From: Glaciecola petra
Lineage (GTDB): Bacteria; Pseudomonadota; Gammaproteobacteria; Enterobacterales; Alteromonadaceae
Direction of reading: 5' to 3'
Length of the DNA: 64,000 bases
NCBI RefSeq assembly: GCF_031846345.1
Contig: NZ_JAVRHX010000008.1
Coordinates: forward strand, 67,101 to 131,100
Positions 25,737 to 35,144 of this stretch are shown one piece after another. The position numbers were made by a program, and so were the translations under genes. The notes beneath the pieces are model-generated. The model was not told where the DNA came from. It did not search any database and worked only from the letters and a program-made list of their open reading frames with translations. The stretch's first letter is position 1, and each line of letters opens with the position of its first letter.

Positions 25737-26648
25737 TTAGCCTCGTGGGTGGTGTTCTTTCACTAAGGACTGCATTCGATGGGTAGCAACGTGCGTATAA
25801 ATTTGTGTTGTTGATAAATCCGAATGCCCCAGTAGCATTTGCACTACCCGTAAGTCTGCACCATGATTAAGTAAATGCGTAGCAAATGCGTGCCTAAGTG
25901 TATGTGGAGACAATGCTACTTTAATGCCTGCCTGTGACGCATAACGTTTAATTCGATGCCAAAACGTTTGGCGGGTCATCGTTTTGCCTCGCCGGCTAGG
26001 AAAAACCGTATTAATAGGGCGTGTTAACAGTTCTGGTCGGGCATTTTTAAGATACTCAGCAACACAATCAAGCGCCGTTTCACCCATTGGTACTAATCTT
26101 TCCTTGCCGCCTTTCCCAGTCACTCTTACAACTCCTTGTAACATCCCTAGTTCATGCATCTGCAAATTAACTAATTCGCTCACTCTAATCCCCGTTGCGT
26201 ATAACAATTCTAACATTGCTTTGTCTCGCATTTGTATGGGGTCGTTTAAATCCGGTGCGTCTAACAGCGCATCTACTTGCTTTTCAGTTAATGTGGAGGG
26301 CAAATAAAGGGGGAGTTTAGGATTGCTTATATTGGCAACTGGGTTTTTCTTACAGCGATTATTCGCTATCTGATGAACAAAGAATGCTCTGGTAGTACTC
26401 AGCATTCTGGCGGTAGACCTTTGACTTAGCTTTTTTTCCAAACGGCTAGCGAGATAAGTTTGAATATGTGTTTGTGTGCTATTTATTACCTGCATGTTGT
26501 CAAAATGCGTTTGCAAAAACAAAGTATACTGAGTGAGGTCTGTTCGATAGGCTGACAAGGTGTTTTGACTAAGCCCTTTTTCTATCCAAAGACTATTAAC
26601 AAATTCGTCAATTACGACTTGATTTTTGTCATTCAATTTTTGCTTCAT
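25737..26648 (-). CDS. xerD: XerD, site-specific tyrosine recombinase
   Basis: Resolves chromosome dimers with XerC at dif under FtsK. 303 residues: N-terminal SAM-like core-binding domain (GLSQNTLSAYRTDL) and catalytic domain with Arg155 (TGIRVSEL), Lys179 (GKGGKER), His249 and Arg252 (SPHTLRHAF), His275 (LLGHSDL) and nucleophile Tyr284 (TQIYTHV). All are intact. The length and the linked dsbC point to XerD rather than an integron integrase, and no IntI-specific insert is seen. Confidence 0.95.
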   Translation of the reverse strand: MKQKLNDKNQVVIDEFVNSLWIEKGLSQNTLSAYRTDLTQYTLFLQTHFDNMQVINSTQTHIQTYLASRLEKKLSQRSTARMLSTTRAFFVHQIANNRCKKNPVANISNPKLPLYLPSTLTEKQVDALLDAPDLNDPIQMRDKAMLELLYATGIRVSELVNLQMHELGMLQGVVRVTGKGGKERLVPMGETALDCVAEYLKNARPELLTRPINTVFPSRRGKTMTRQTFWHRIKRYASQAGIKVALSPHTLRHAFATHLLNHGADLRVVQMLLGHSDLSTTQIYTHVATHRMQSLVKEHHPRG

Positions 26649-26775
26649 TGCACAAAATAACGAAAATGAGAATATATCAGCTACAATACCATAAACGGTT
26701 ATAATTAATTAAGATTCTCCTTGTTTTTCCGATAACAACCAATGCCAACAAACGACTATTTATTTATGATTCTGA

Positions 26776-27266
26776 ATGTGCAAACCACTTAGGCTTCTCA
26801 AGCAACGCTTCTGTATCTTGTTGAACAGTAAATACTTAGTATTTTTCACGATACTGGCGAGCCTCTTGCTACCCAGTACATATCTTGCTGCCTCGCAACT
26901 TAGCCCTATTAACGTTTTTACGGTAGAAGATGGCCTGTCACAGGAGACTTGTGGATTGGTACACTAAAAGGCATCAAACTACTGAGAGCGATAGACGGTA
27001 TTTCTATTGATCTAGCTATTAAACTTCCTTCCTCAAGTGCACAAACTTTTATTCAAGATATACAGATAGACCCTCAACGTAAGGTTTGGATGGCCACTAA
27101 CGATACTGTGTACTTGTGGTCTGAACAAGAATTGGCGTTTTTATCAATACCATCGCCGTCTGAAAACATGATTATTTATCCGCTTATCCATGAAAAACCA
27201 AATTACTTGTTAGTGGTGACTAACAGCGGTATTTTCAGAGTAAATGGTACTTACTACCGCCCTTAA
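26776..27266 (+). pseudogene. Remnant of a beta-propeller two-component/GGDEF-type sensor
   Basis: The first frame encodes a signal peptide (VFFTILASLLLPSTYLA) and the start of a periplasmic propeller sensor (INVFTVEDGLSQET). The sequence then jumps to another frame at about 26945 with GDLWIGTLKG, the next propeller strand motif, and stops after about 100 residues. In intact members about 10-15 residues lie between GLSQ and LWIG, so a short deletion with frameshift occurred, and the rest (more propeller blades, helix, output domain) is missing. The stop overlaps djlA's stop on the other strand. Confidence 0.75.
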
Positions 27267-28105
27267 AAACCGCGAGTTTTTTTAATCAATTCATAAGCTG
27301 CTTGGATATCTTGAGTTTTTGTTTTGGCTAATTCTAATGCCTGCTCAGGGAGACCTTTTGCGCTTAATTTGTCGGGGTGGTGTGCTGACATTTGTTTCTT
27401 ATACGCGCGTTTAATTGCTTTGTCGTCTTCGCCTTCAGCAACAGCCAAAATTTTGTACGCATCTTGCAGCGATTGACCTGACGAATACGCGCTCGATGTT
27501 CGTCCTTGTTGTGACGAATGACTTCTGCCTTTGCCATGTCTAAAGCGTTGTTGAGCCTCGTACGCTGTTATCAAAAAATGTAAATCTTTACGACTAAACC
27601 CCAGTGATGATGCTACTTTTTCTAATACGAGGAGTTCTGCATTTGAAATACGTCCATCTGCACACGCAGCGCTGATTAAAATTTCCAGAAAAACCTGAAT
27701 GATGTCGCGTCGACCATGACAATGCCTTCTAAAATCACTGAGCATTTGTGCCAATGGAAAGTCTCTTGCTTTACCATCTCGAAAAGCTTGTTGAGCTTCT
27801 TTACGAACAGCTCCGGTTAGATTCATATTGTCCATCAAAGCGGAGGCCACCGCTATTTCTTCTGGCGTGACCTTTCCATCCGCTTTACAGATATGCCCCA
27901 AAGCAGAAAATAAGGCATGAAAAAAAACAGCCTTTTGCTGTAGTGACTGAGCGTTGGAAAAAAACGCAGCGAAGCCGCCTTTGTTCGAAAAATTCTTGCC
28001 ATAAGCAATATCAAACAAATGCCCAACAATTAATCCCAGAATAGCCCCGGGTAATTTAAAAATGATGGCCCCTATCAAAGTACCAATTATTTTTCCGTAT
28101 TTCAT
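27263..28105 (-). CDS. djlA: DjlA, membrane-anchored DnaJ-like co-chaperone
   Basis: 280 residues: N-terminal glycine-rich membrane segment (IIGTLIGAIIFKLPGAILGLIVGHLF), a TerB-like helical domain (CKADGKVTPEEIAVA; CADGRISNAELLVL) and a C-terminal J domain with AYKKQMSAHHPDKL, including the essential HPD. It stimulates DnaK ATPase at the inner membrane and affects envelope signalling. It is divergent from lptD, as in E. coli. Confidence 0.93.
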   Translation of the reverse strand: MKYGKIIGTLIGAIIFKLPGAILGLIVGHLFDIAYGKNFSNKGGFAAFFSNAQSLQQKAVFFHALFSALGHICKADGKVTPEEIAVASALMDNMNLTGAVRKEAQQAFRDGKARDFPLAQMLSDFRRHCHGRRDIIQVFLEILISAACADGRISNAELLVLEKVASSLGFSRKDLHFLITAYEAQQRFRHGKGRSHSSQQGRTSSAYSSGQSLQDAYKILAVAEGEDDKAIKRAYKKQMSAHHPDKLSAKGLPEQALELAKTKTQDIQAAYELIKKTRGF

Positions 28106-28354
28106 ATAAGTTTTAGTAGGTCCGATTTACTTAGTGATAAAACAGTCTCGACAGCTTATATGTCGAAACAAAGGGGTAGTAAAATAAGATTATCAATAAA
28201 GATAAGGCTTTTTCTGGTTTTTTTCGAGTTTTTTAGTGGTTTTTGTTGGTAAATAAGCGTTTAAGCATTACCATTATAAGCGATTGTGCTTGTTCGTCCG
28301 AAAGGCGACAAACGCCTGTTACTATGCACTCAACATTGTGGTCTAATTTAGTTA
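28106..28354. promoter_or_regulatory. Divergent djlA / lptD promoter region
   Basis: Some 250 bases between divergent genes, with no ORF; T-rich on the plus strand around 28190-28240. It should hold promoters for djlA and the lptD operon. Confidence 0.4.
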
Positions 28355-30685
28355 ATGCTTTTTTCCGTTTTACGACCAAAATTAAGGTCTTTTTTGTTAT
28401 GTAAACGTTCGCAAAAATCGTCTTTTTGCAAATGGACTGCGCCTATGGTCATCACCACAATGCTTTTAGCTTGGCATGCACAGCCTGTTTTTTCAGCTCA
28501 GCAAACAGAAAACGCATTACCTGATGTGAAATCAATACTAACAGATCAATGTGCGGTAACCGATTTCAATTACGCACCCGCTAATGTGCCAGCAAATAAC
28601 ATTATAGTGAGTTCAGAATCAGCCCTTGTTGTAAAAGATCAATTAGCAGTTTTTGAAGGTGATGTTTCAATAACCAGTGCGACCTCTCTCATTACAGCTG
28701 ATAGCGCCAATATTCTTGACAATGGTAACGAAATTAAAGCGTCGGGTGACGTGCAATATACCGACGAACTACTGCAAGTAAATAGCGAGTCGGTAGAAGT
28801 TAATAGCAATTTAAAATTGCTACAGATGAGTGAAACTGACTATAAATTACAAGGCATTAACGGACGTGGTGGTGCCGACATATTGTCAATATCCCAAGAA
28901 CAAGGCATTCTTCTAGAAGACGTGTCTTTTACTACTTGCCCAGAAGGCGGTGAAGACTGGAGAATTCAAGCATCTGAAATTAGTATCGACAAGGGAAAAC
29001 CCTACGGAGAAGCATACAATACTCGCTTTTATTTAGGCAATGTACCGGTTTTTTATCTCCCCTATTTTGCTTTTCCAATTACTACCGAACGACAAACTGG
29101 TTTTTTATTTCCACAATTTGGAAGCTCTTCAACTACAGGCTTAGAATACGAACAACCTTTTTATTGGAATATTGCGCCTAATTTGGACGCGACTTTTTCA
29201 ACGCGCCTTATGACCAATAGAGGCTTGCAATTAAAATCTGAATTTAGGTATTTATTTGATAATCACGCAGGCGAATTACAAATCGAGTATTTACCGAGTG
29301 ACAATGATCGAGCCGACAACGATGCCAGGTATTTTTATCGGTATTCACATCGCGGTAAACTCTCAAAAAATTGGTCCATAGCAGCCGATATCAGTGATTT
29401 AAGTGACAACAATTATATTATTGATTTAGGCTCAGATTACTATAATCAAGCAGATACCTACTTATATCGGCAAGTAGGTGTTAACTATGCTTCTGAAGCC
29501 CTAGATTTCTCGATGAATGTTCGAGATTTCACGACTATCGGTTTGGTTGCGAATAATTATCGGGCATTACCTGAAGCTAAATTAAGATACACTTCAAAAA
29601 TCAATGAATGGTTGAATATAGGTGTCAATTCTGAGCTTGCGTACTTCGAAAATGACGCACAAACCTCACCAGATGCACTTAGATTTCACATTGAACCGTC
29701 AATAAGTTTGCCATATCAGCGCGCTTGGGGAGAACTCTTAGCTCAAGTAAGTGTGCTGCATACCTCGTATAAACAAGATCTCAAAAATCAAACTTCTACG
29801 CTCGATGAACGAGTAGATCGCACCCTTGGGCAAGGACGTTTATACGGTTCGCTTATTTTTGAAAAACAACAAACTCTGTTTAATCAAGAATATATGTTAA
29901 CAATAGAACCACGTGCACAATATTTGTATACCAGCTTTGAAGACCAGTCTGCGATTGGCCTATACGATTCAACACCGCTACTTACCAACTTTAGTAATTT
30001 GTTTAGAGGCCAAGAATTTACTGGCTTAGATCGCATTAATGATAATAATCAAGTAACATTAGGTGCAACGTCGCGTTTAATTGATAGCAACAACAAAGAA
30101 GTATTGACTGTTAGCGTTGGTCAAATACTGTATATTGAAGATGCTAGATTGATTGATAGTCAACGAGAAGGTAACCGGTCATCTGTCGCTGCTGAATTAG
30201 ACTGGCAAGTGAACCAAAATTGGTTTTTGCACTCTGATATTCAGGTTGGTAATCAATCAAACCGAGTTGAAAGAAGTAGCTTTTCAACTAAGTACCGTCC
30301 TAGCGAGAGTAAGTTTCTGCAAATCAATCATCGTTACATTCGCGAATTGTCGAACGAACGAATTGACCAGATTGGTGTGTCAGCTAGTTGGCCAATTAAT
30401 AAAGATTGGCACTGGGTGGGACGTTACTATCGCGATTTAAAGCGATCAAGAACCATAGAATCTTTTATGGGTATTGAATATGAAAGTTGTTGCTGGGCAT
30501 TGCGATTAATTGTGCGTAAAAACTTAGCAACAAGGTTTAATAATAATGGCGTGCGTGATTTGGATGATTTCGACTCAGGTATCGCTTTACAATTTGTATT
30601 TAAAGGCATGGGCTCGGGCAATAAAAAAGTGGAAATGTTAAACCAAGGCTTGTTTGGTTACAGACAACCCTTCGCCCTTTATTAG
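28355..30685 (+). CDS. lptD: LptD, LPS-assembly outer-membrane translocon
   Basis: Final step of LPS export, in complex with LptE. 776 residues: an unusually long n-region before the signal peptide (MVITTMLLAWHAQPVFSA; the ATG at 28445 may be the true start), a periplasmic OstA jellyroll (LAVFEGDVSITSATSLITAD, IKASGDVQYTDE) and a large beta barrel (LYFAFPITTERQTG-like region onward). The conserved disulfide cysteines are visible: two N-terminal (DQCAVTD and TTCPEGG) and a C-terminal pair (ESCCWALRL). First gene of the surA-pdxA-rsmA-apaGH cluster. Confidence 0.96.
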   Translation: MLFSVLRPKLRSFLLCKRSQKSSFCKWTAPMVITTMLLAWHAQPVFSAQQTENALPDVKSILTDQCAVTDFNYAPANVPANNIIVSSESALVVKDQLAVFEGDVSITSATSLITADSANILDNGNEIKASGDVQYTDELLQVNSESVEVNSNLKLLQMSETDYKLQGINGRGGADILSISQEQGILLEDVSFTTCPEGGEDWRIQASEISIDKGKPYGEAYNTRFYLGNVPVFYLPYFAFPITTERQTGFLFPQFGSSSTTGLEYEQPFYWNIAPNLDATFSTRLMTNRGLQLKSEFRYLFDNHAGELQIEYLPSDNDRADNDARYFYRYSHRGKLSKNWSIAADISDLSDNNYIIDLGSDYYNQADTYLYRQVGVNYASEALDFSMNVRDFTTIGLVANNYRALPEAKLRYTSKINEWLNIGVNSELAYFENDAQTSPDALRFHIEPSISLPYQRAWGELLAQVSVLHTSYKQDLKNQTSTLDERVDRTLGQGRLYGSLIFEKQQTLFNQEYMLTIEPRAQYLYTSFEDQSAIGLYDSTPLLTNFSNLFRGQEFTGLDRINDNNQVTLGATSRLIDSNNKEVLTVSVGQILYIEDARLIDSQREGNRSSVAAELDWQVNQNWFLHSDIQVGNQSNRVERSSFSTKYRPSESKFLQINHRYIRELSNERIDQIGVSASWPINKDWHWVGRYYRDLKRSRTIESFMGIEYESCCWALRLIVRKNLATRFNNNGVRDLDDFDSGIALQFVFKGMGSGNKKVEMLNQGLFGYRQPFALY

Positions 30686-30756
30686 GTACTAATAAACGAT
30701 AGCCGATATACAAAATATTTTAACAACACCAATGTAAAATCAACACTAGAGTAGTT

Positions 30757-32061
30757 ATGAAAAAGATAGTTTTAGCATTAATCATTGCACTTGGCGTATT
30801 TTCAAGTTCATTTATTACTAAGCAATCGCAAGCACGCGAATTGCTCGACAAAGTGGCCGTTATCGTTGACCAAGGGGTTATTCTTGAGAGTGAAATCACC
30901 GTTCTAATGGAAGGTGTAAAATCTAATGCCCTTACCAGTGGACAGACTTTACCTTCGGATGCAGCATTACGACGCCAAGCAATAGAACGACTCATTTTAG
31001 AGAACTTGCAGGCGCAAATGGCAGAGAAAATGGGTATTCAAGTGAGTGACCCTCAACTAGACCAAACAATCGAAAACATTGCGGCTCAACAAAATATTGA
31101 CATGCAAACGTTCCGGCGCGAATTGGCTAAAGAAGGCCTCCCTTATGAAGAATATCGCGAACAAATCAGAAAAGAATTAATATCTGGCGAAGTAAGACGC
31201 GCTAATGTACGTCGACGGGTTTATATTACTCAGCAAGAAATTGATACCTTAATGTCATTGATGAACGAACAAGGTGCTGAACAAGCCGAATATCGACTTA
31301 GCCATATTTTGATTGATATTGGAAGTGACGCAACTGAAGAAGAAATCACTGAAGCAAGAGACCGTGCCGAGAGAATATTGGGACTGCTCGATACTGGTTC
31401 TGATTTTGCGCGTTTGGCTATAGGCGCATCTTCTGGTGCGAAAGCCCTTGAAGGTGGAGATATGGGATGGATGAACATAAATTCCATGCCGACCTTGTTT
31501 GCCGAAGCCGTTGAAGGCAAAAAGAAAAATCAAACCATTGGCCCCATTAGAAGTGGAGCCGGATTTCATATTTTACAAATCGCTGACACTCGAGGCGTTG
31601 AAATAGTCGAAGTAGAAGAAGTCAATGCTAGGCATATTCTTATTCCCCCATCGATTATTTTGAGTGATGCAAAAGCCGAAAGTATGTTGTCTGAATTTAG
31701 AGAGCAACTTATTGCTGGCGAAGCTGATTTTGCCGAATTAGCGAAAGAACACTCAGAAGATCCTGGTTCAGCATTAAGAGGTGGTGAGCTTGGCTGGAAT
31801 GATCCTAGTGTATATGTGCCTGAGTTTAAAGACGCCTTAGCTACCTTGACTAAAGATGAATATAGTCAGCCAATTCGCACCGTGCACGGCTGGCATTTGA
31901 TTCAACTTATAGACCGTCGAGTTGATGATGCAACTGATAAACGTAAAGAAGATCGCGCATATCAGCTGATTTTCAATCGTAAATTTCAAGAAGAAACAGA
32001 CGCATGGCTAAGAGAAATGCGTGATCAGGCGTATATTGAAGTGCTTGACGAAAATGCTTAA
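30757..32061 (+). CDS. surA: SurA, periplasmic peptidyl-prolyl isomerase and porin chaperone
   Basis: 434 residues: signal peptide (LALIIALGVFSSSFITKQSQA), N-terminal chaperone domain (DKVAVIVDQGVILESEI), and two parvulin domains (YRLSHILID...GGDMGWM and ARHILIPP...GGELGWNDPS). It escorts outer-membrane proteins, LptD among them, which fits the adjacency. Standard length and order. Confidence 0.97.
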   Translation: MKKIVLALIIALGVFSSSFITKQSQARELLDKVAVIVDQGVILESEITVLMEGVKSNALTSGQTLPSDAALRRQAIERLILENLQAQMAEKMGIQVSDPQLDQTIENIAAQQNIDMQTFRRELAKEGLPYEEYREQIRKELISGEVRRANVRRRVYITQQEIDTLMSLMNEQGAEQAEYRLSHILIDIGSDATEEEITEARDRAERILGLLDTGSDFARLAIGASSGAKALEGGDMGWMNINSMPTLFAEAVEGKKKNQTIGPIRSGAGFHILQIADTRGVEIVEVEEVNARHILIPPSIILSDAKAESMLSEFREQLIAGEADFAELAKEHSEDPGSALRGGELGWNDPSVYVPEFKDALATLTKDEYSQPIRTVHGWHLIQLIDRRVDDATDKRKEDRAYQLIFNRKFQEETDAWLREMRDQAYIEVLDENA

Positions 32062-32100
32062 GTACTACCCAGATGATGTTAACACCTTGATGAGACAAAC

Positions 32101-33078
32101 ATGATACGTTTAGCAATCACACCGGGCGAACCCGCAGGCATTGGCCCTGACCTTCTCATATTGTTAGCGAATAATGCATGGGATGCTGAGTTAGTGGTGT
32201 TTGCAGACATGCAAATGCTTGAAGAACGCGCCAAGATGCTAAGTGTTAACATAGAATTGGTCGAATATAATCCGCACAAACCACAGCTTCAAAAAGCAGG
32301 TCGACTTGTTGTTAGGCATGTCCCCTGTGCTGTGAAACCGGTTGCTGGCGAGCTAAATAGCGAAAACGGCCATTATGTTGTCGATACACTTCGTTTAGCC
32401 TGCGAAGCTAATATGGAAGGCGATTTTGATGCCGTTGTTACCGGCCCGGTGCACAAAGGTATTATCAACAAAGCCGGAATTTCATTTAGTGGACATACTG
32501 AATATTTTGCTCAACAGTCTGGCACATCTGATGTTGTCATGATGTTAGCAACAGACGGCCTAAGAGTATGCCTCGCGACCACCCACATCCCCCTTGCATA
32601 TGTTAGTAAAGCAATTACTCCAGAACGAATAGAAAAGGTCATAGATATTATGTATCGCGATTTAAAAGAAAAATTCGCGATACCAAACCCCAGTATATAT
32701 GTATGTGGGCTTAATCCACATGCAGGAGAAGACGGGCATTTAGGCAAAGAAGAAATTATGGTGATTACACCTACACTAGACCGATTGCGCGCTAGTGGGA
32801 TGAATATAGTCGGCCCTTTGCCTGCCGACACTATTTTTCAAACGAAATATTTAGACCAAGCTGATGTAGTATTGGCCATGTATCACGATCAAGGCTTGCC
32901 TGTCTTAAAATTTAAAGGTTTTGGTAATTCGGTCAACATCACTTTGGGCTTACCTTTCATTCGCACATCAGTTGATCATGGCACCGCGACCGATCTTGCC
33001 GGAACAGGACAAGCTGATACCGGCAGCATGTCTAAGGCTATTCAAAAAGCCATTAAATTAGCTAAGTTGAAGCTGTGA
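32101..33078 (+). CDS. pdxA: PdxA, 4-hydroxythreonine-4-phosphate dehydrogenase
   Basis: NAD-dependent step of vitamin B6 synthesis whose product is used by PdxJ. 325 residues with TPGEPAGIGPDL at the N-terminus, metal ligands in SGHTEYFA, GLNPHAGEDGH and MYHDQGLP, and a C-terminal GTATDLAGTG. The rsmA GTG start overlaps its stop by 4 bases. Confidence 0.97.
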   Translation: MIRLAITPGEPAGIGPDLLILLANNAWDAELVVFADMQMLEERAKMLSVNIELVEYNPHKPQLQKAGRLVVRHVPCAVKPVAGELNSENGHYVVDTLRLACEANMEGDFDAVVTGPVHKGIINKAGISFSGHTEYFAQQSGTSDVVMMLATDGLRVCLATTHIPLAYVSKAITPERIEKVIDIMYRDLKEKFAIPNPSIYVCGLNPHAGEDGHLGKEEIMVITPTLDRLRASGMNIVGPLPADTIFQTKYLDQADVVLAMYHDQGLPVLKFKGFGNSVNITLGLPFIRTSVDHGTATDLAGTGQADTGSMSKAIQKAIKLAKLKL

Positions 33079-33899
33079 GCAACAAGCATTTAGGTCATAC
33101 TGCTCGAAAAAGATTCGGACAGAACTTTTTGCATGACCCATTTGTGATAGATAAGATCGTCAGTGCCATTGGTCCAAAGAACGGTGAAAATTTAGTTGAA
33201 ATAGGACCTGGCTTAGGCGCGCTAACCGAACCAGTTGCTGAACTTGTTGATGATTTAACGGTTGTTGAATTAGACAGAGACCTTGCAAAGAGGCTAAGGT
33301 CGCATCCCTTTATTCAAGACAAACTAAATGTAGTCGAGCAAGATGCTTTAAAGTTTGATTTCTCAAGTATGGTAGATGGCAACCAGAAACTTCGCGTATT
33401 TGGCAATCTGCCCTACAATATTTCTACTCCTTTGATGTTTCACTTGTTTAAGTTTTGTAACCATATTCAAGATATGCATTTTATGTTGCAATTAGAGGTG
33501 GTTAAACGCTTGTGCGCAACCCACGGTGACAAATTGTATGGTCGATTATCGGTAATGGCACAATACTATTGTAAAGCTGTACCGGTTGTGATGGTTCCGC
33601 CAACTGCATTTAAACCCGCTCCAAAAGTTGATTCCGCTGTGGTTAGGTTAATACCCCACAAACAACCTATTGTAGATCTGCATTGTATTGATACCTTGCA
33701 ACAAGTTGTGACCTCTGCATTTAATCAACGACGAAAAACTATAAGAAATAGCTTAAAAAACTTGTTAGATGAGCAACAAATTACTACATTGGACATAGAC
33801 CCAAGCTTCAGAGCCGAAAAATTGTCTCTTGCAGACTTTGCTGCGCTCGCAAATGCAGTTTTTGAGAATATAAACCATGAGTCATGTCGTTCAAATTGA
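33075..33899 (+). CDS. rsmA: RsmA (KsgA), 16S rRNA A1518/A1519 dimethyltransferase
   Basis: Dimethylates two adenosines of helix 45 late in 30S assembly. 274 residues: RKRFGQNFLHD at the start, SAM motif VEIGPGLGALTEP, acidic motif VELDRDLAKRL and catalytic NLPYNIST. GTG start overlapping pdxA by 4 bases. Its last 23 bases overlap apaG. Confidence 0.97.
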   Translation: MSNKHLGHTARKRFGQNFLHDPFVIDKIVSAIGPKNGENLVEIGPGLGALTEPVAELVDDLTVVELDRDLAKRLRSHPFIQDKLNVVEQDALKFDFSSMVDGNQKLRVFGNLPYNISTPLMFHLFKFCNHIQDMHFMLQLEVVKRLCATHGDKLYGRLSVMAQYYCKAVPVVMVPPTAFKPAPKVDSAVVRLIPHKQPIVDLHCIDTLQQVVTSAFNQRRKTIRNSLKNLLDEQQITTLDIDPSFRAEKLSLADFAALANAVFENINHESCRSN

Positions 33900-34251
33900 A
33901 GTCACTACTAAATACCTAGGTAAGCAAAGACAAGCTTCTTCCAATGAGGTTTATGTATTTAGCTATACCGTAAACATCACCAATCAAAGTGACAGTACCA
34001 TTCAATTGCTTAGCCGTTACTGGCTCATTACAAACGGAAACGGTGAGAAAATTGAAGTGGCAGGGGATGGCGTGGTTGGCGAACAACCCCTTATAGAGCC
34101 AGAGCAAACATACTCATATACTAGCGCCTCAATGCTAAAAACAGAGGTGGGTACAATGCAAGGTTATTATAGTTTTAGCGACGATAAGCAATTTGATTTT
34201 GATGCGCCGATTCCCGTTTTCAGTTTATCTGTTCCTAATAGTGTGCACTAA
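33877..34251 (+). CDS. apaG: ApaG (CorD-like) protein
   Basis: 124 residues, a fibronectin-III-like fold with the typical RYWLITNGNGEKIEV and VVGEQPLIEPEQTYSYTS segments and a final GYYSFSDDKQFDFDAPIPVFSL. Linked to divalent cation resistance in Salmonella; its biochemical role is not settled. It starts inside rsmA (23-base overlap) and its stop directly abuts the apaH ATG. Confidence 0.95.
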   Translation: MSHVVQIEVTTKYLGKQRQASSNEVYVFSYTVNITNQSDSTIQLLSRYWLITNGNGEKIEVAGDGVVGEQPLIEPEQTYSYTSASMLKTEVGTMQGYYSFSDDKQFDFDAPIPVFSLSVPNSVH

Positions 34252-35073
34252 ATGAACAACTATGTTGTTGGTGACATTCAAGGTTGTTATAAAGGACTAA
34301 GACGTCTTTTAAAAAAAGCCAAATTCGATGCTCACAAAGATAAATTGTGGGCAGTAGGTGATCTTGTCGCGAGAGGTCCACATAGCCTAGAAACTTTAGA
34401 ATATTTACACGATTTAGGCCCACAATTTGAAACCGTCCTAGGCAACCACGACCTGCACCTTATTGCTTACGCTTATGGTATCTCAAAACTAAAACCGCAA
34501 GACCGCTTAGAAGCCCTCACAAAACATAAGAAATTTCCGAAATATATAGATTTCCTAAAATCTAAACCACTCGCGGTTTTACCTACAAAAAATGTACTCA
34601 TCTCGCACGCAGGACTATACCCAGGATGGTCATTTAACAAAGCGATTAAAATGTCGAATAAAGTACAAGAAGCCTTAAATCAATCAGAACCTACAAAATT
34701 TTTGAGCAAAATGTACGGTAACTCACCGCATCAATGGCATTCAGACCTCACAGAGATACAAAAGCTCAGATTTAGCGTCAATGTGTTAACGCGTATGCGG
34801 TATTTGCAAAACGATGCTTCGTTGGATTTTGAGACCAAATGCCACCCCCAAAACGCACCCAAATCATTAAAACCATGGTTTTTAATGAAAAACAAATACT
34901 TGGAAAAGAAACAAACCATCTTATTTGGACACTGGGCATCACTCCTAGGGCAAATCCCAAAAAAACACCCTAACCCAAGTAATATAGTTGCTTTGGACAC
35001 AGGTTTTGTATGGGGTAACACCTTAAGTATGTATTGCATAGAAACAAAGAAAATTATCCATATACAAGCATAA
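34252..35073 (+). CDS. apaH: ApaH, diadenosine tetraphosphatase
   Basis: Splits Ap4A to two ADP and removes NAD-like Np4 caps from RNA. 273 residues of PPP-phosphatase fold: VVGDIQGCYKGLRRLL, VGDLVARGPHSL (the family has a DxG-R-G element here), VLGNHDLHL, and late histidines in LFGHWASLLG. The last codon of the operon overlaps the -35 element of the next gene's promoter. Confidence 0.95.
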   Translation: MNNYVVGDIQGCYKGLRRLLKKAKFDAHKDKLWAVGDLVARGPHSLETLEYLHDLGPQFETVLGNHDLHLIAYAYGISKLKPQDRLEALTKHKKFPKYIDFLKSKPLAVLPTKNVLISHAGLYPGWSFNKAIKMSNKVQEALNQSEPTKFLSKMYGNSPHQWHSDLTEIQKLRFSVNVLTRMRYLQNDASLDFETKCHPQNAPKSLKPWFLMKNKYLEKKQTILFGHWASLLGQIPKKHPNPSNIVALDTGFVWGNTLSMYCIETKKIIHIQA

Positions 35074-35097
35074 AGTTATCTTATATTGCGTCGATAA
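35071..35097 (+). promoter_or_regulatory. Sigma-28 (FliA) promoter of the chemoreceptor gene
   Basis: TAAA, 15 bases, then GTCGATAA; the enterobacterial consensus is TAAA-N15-GCCGATAA, so only one mismatch. The -35 TAAA includes the apaH stop codon. The predicted start is about 40 bases before the chemoreceptor ATG. Confidence 0.75.
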
Positions 35098-35144
35098 CCT
35101 ATGGAATATATAAATATTTACACTTTGTAACCCTAGGAGTAAGC

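Noticed and set aside
25737..26648. Integron integrase for the cassette array
   Set aside because: Motifs, length and dsbC linkage fit XerD; no IntI-specific insert is seen, and the cassette orientation needs intI on the far right.
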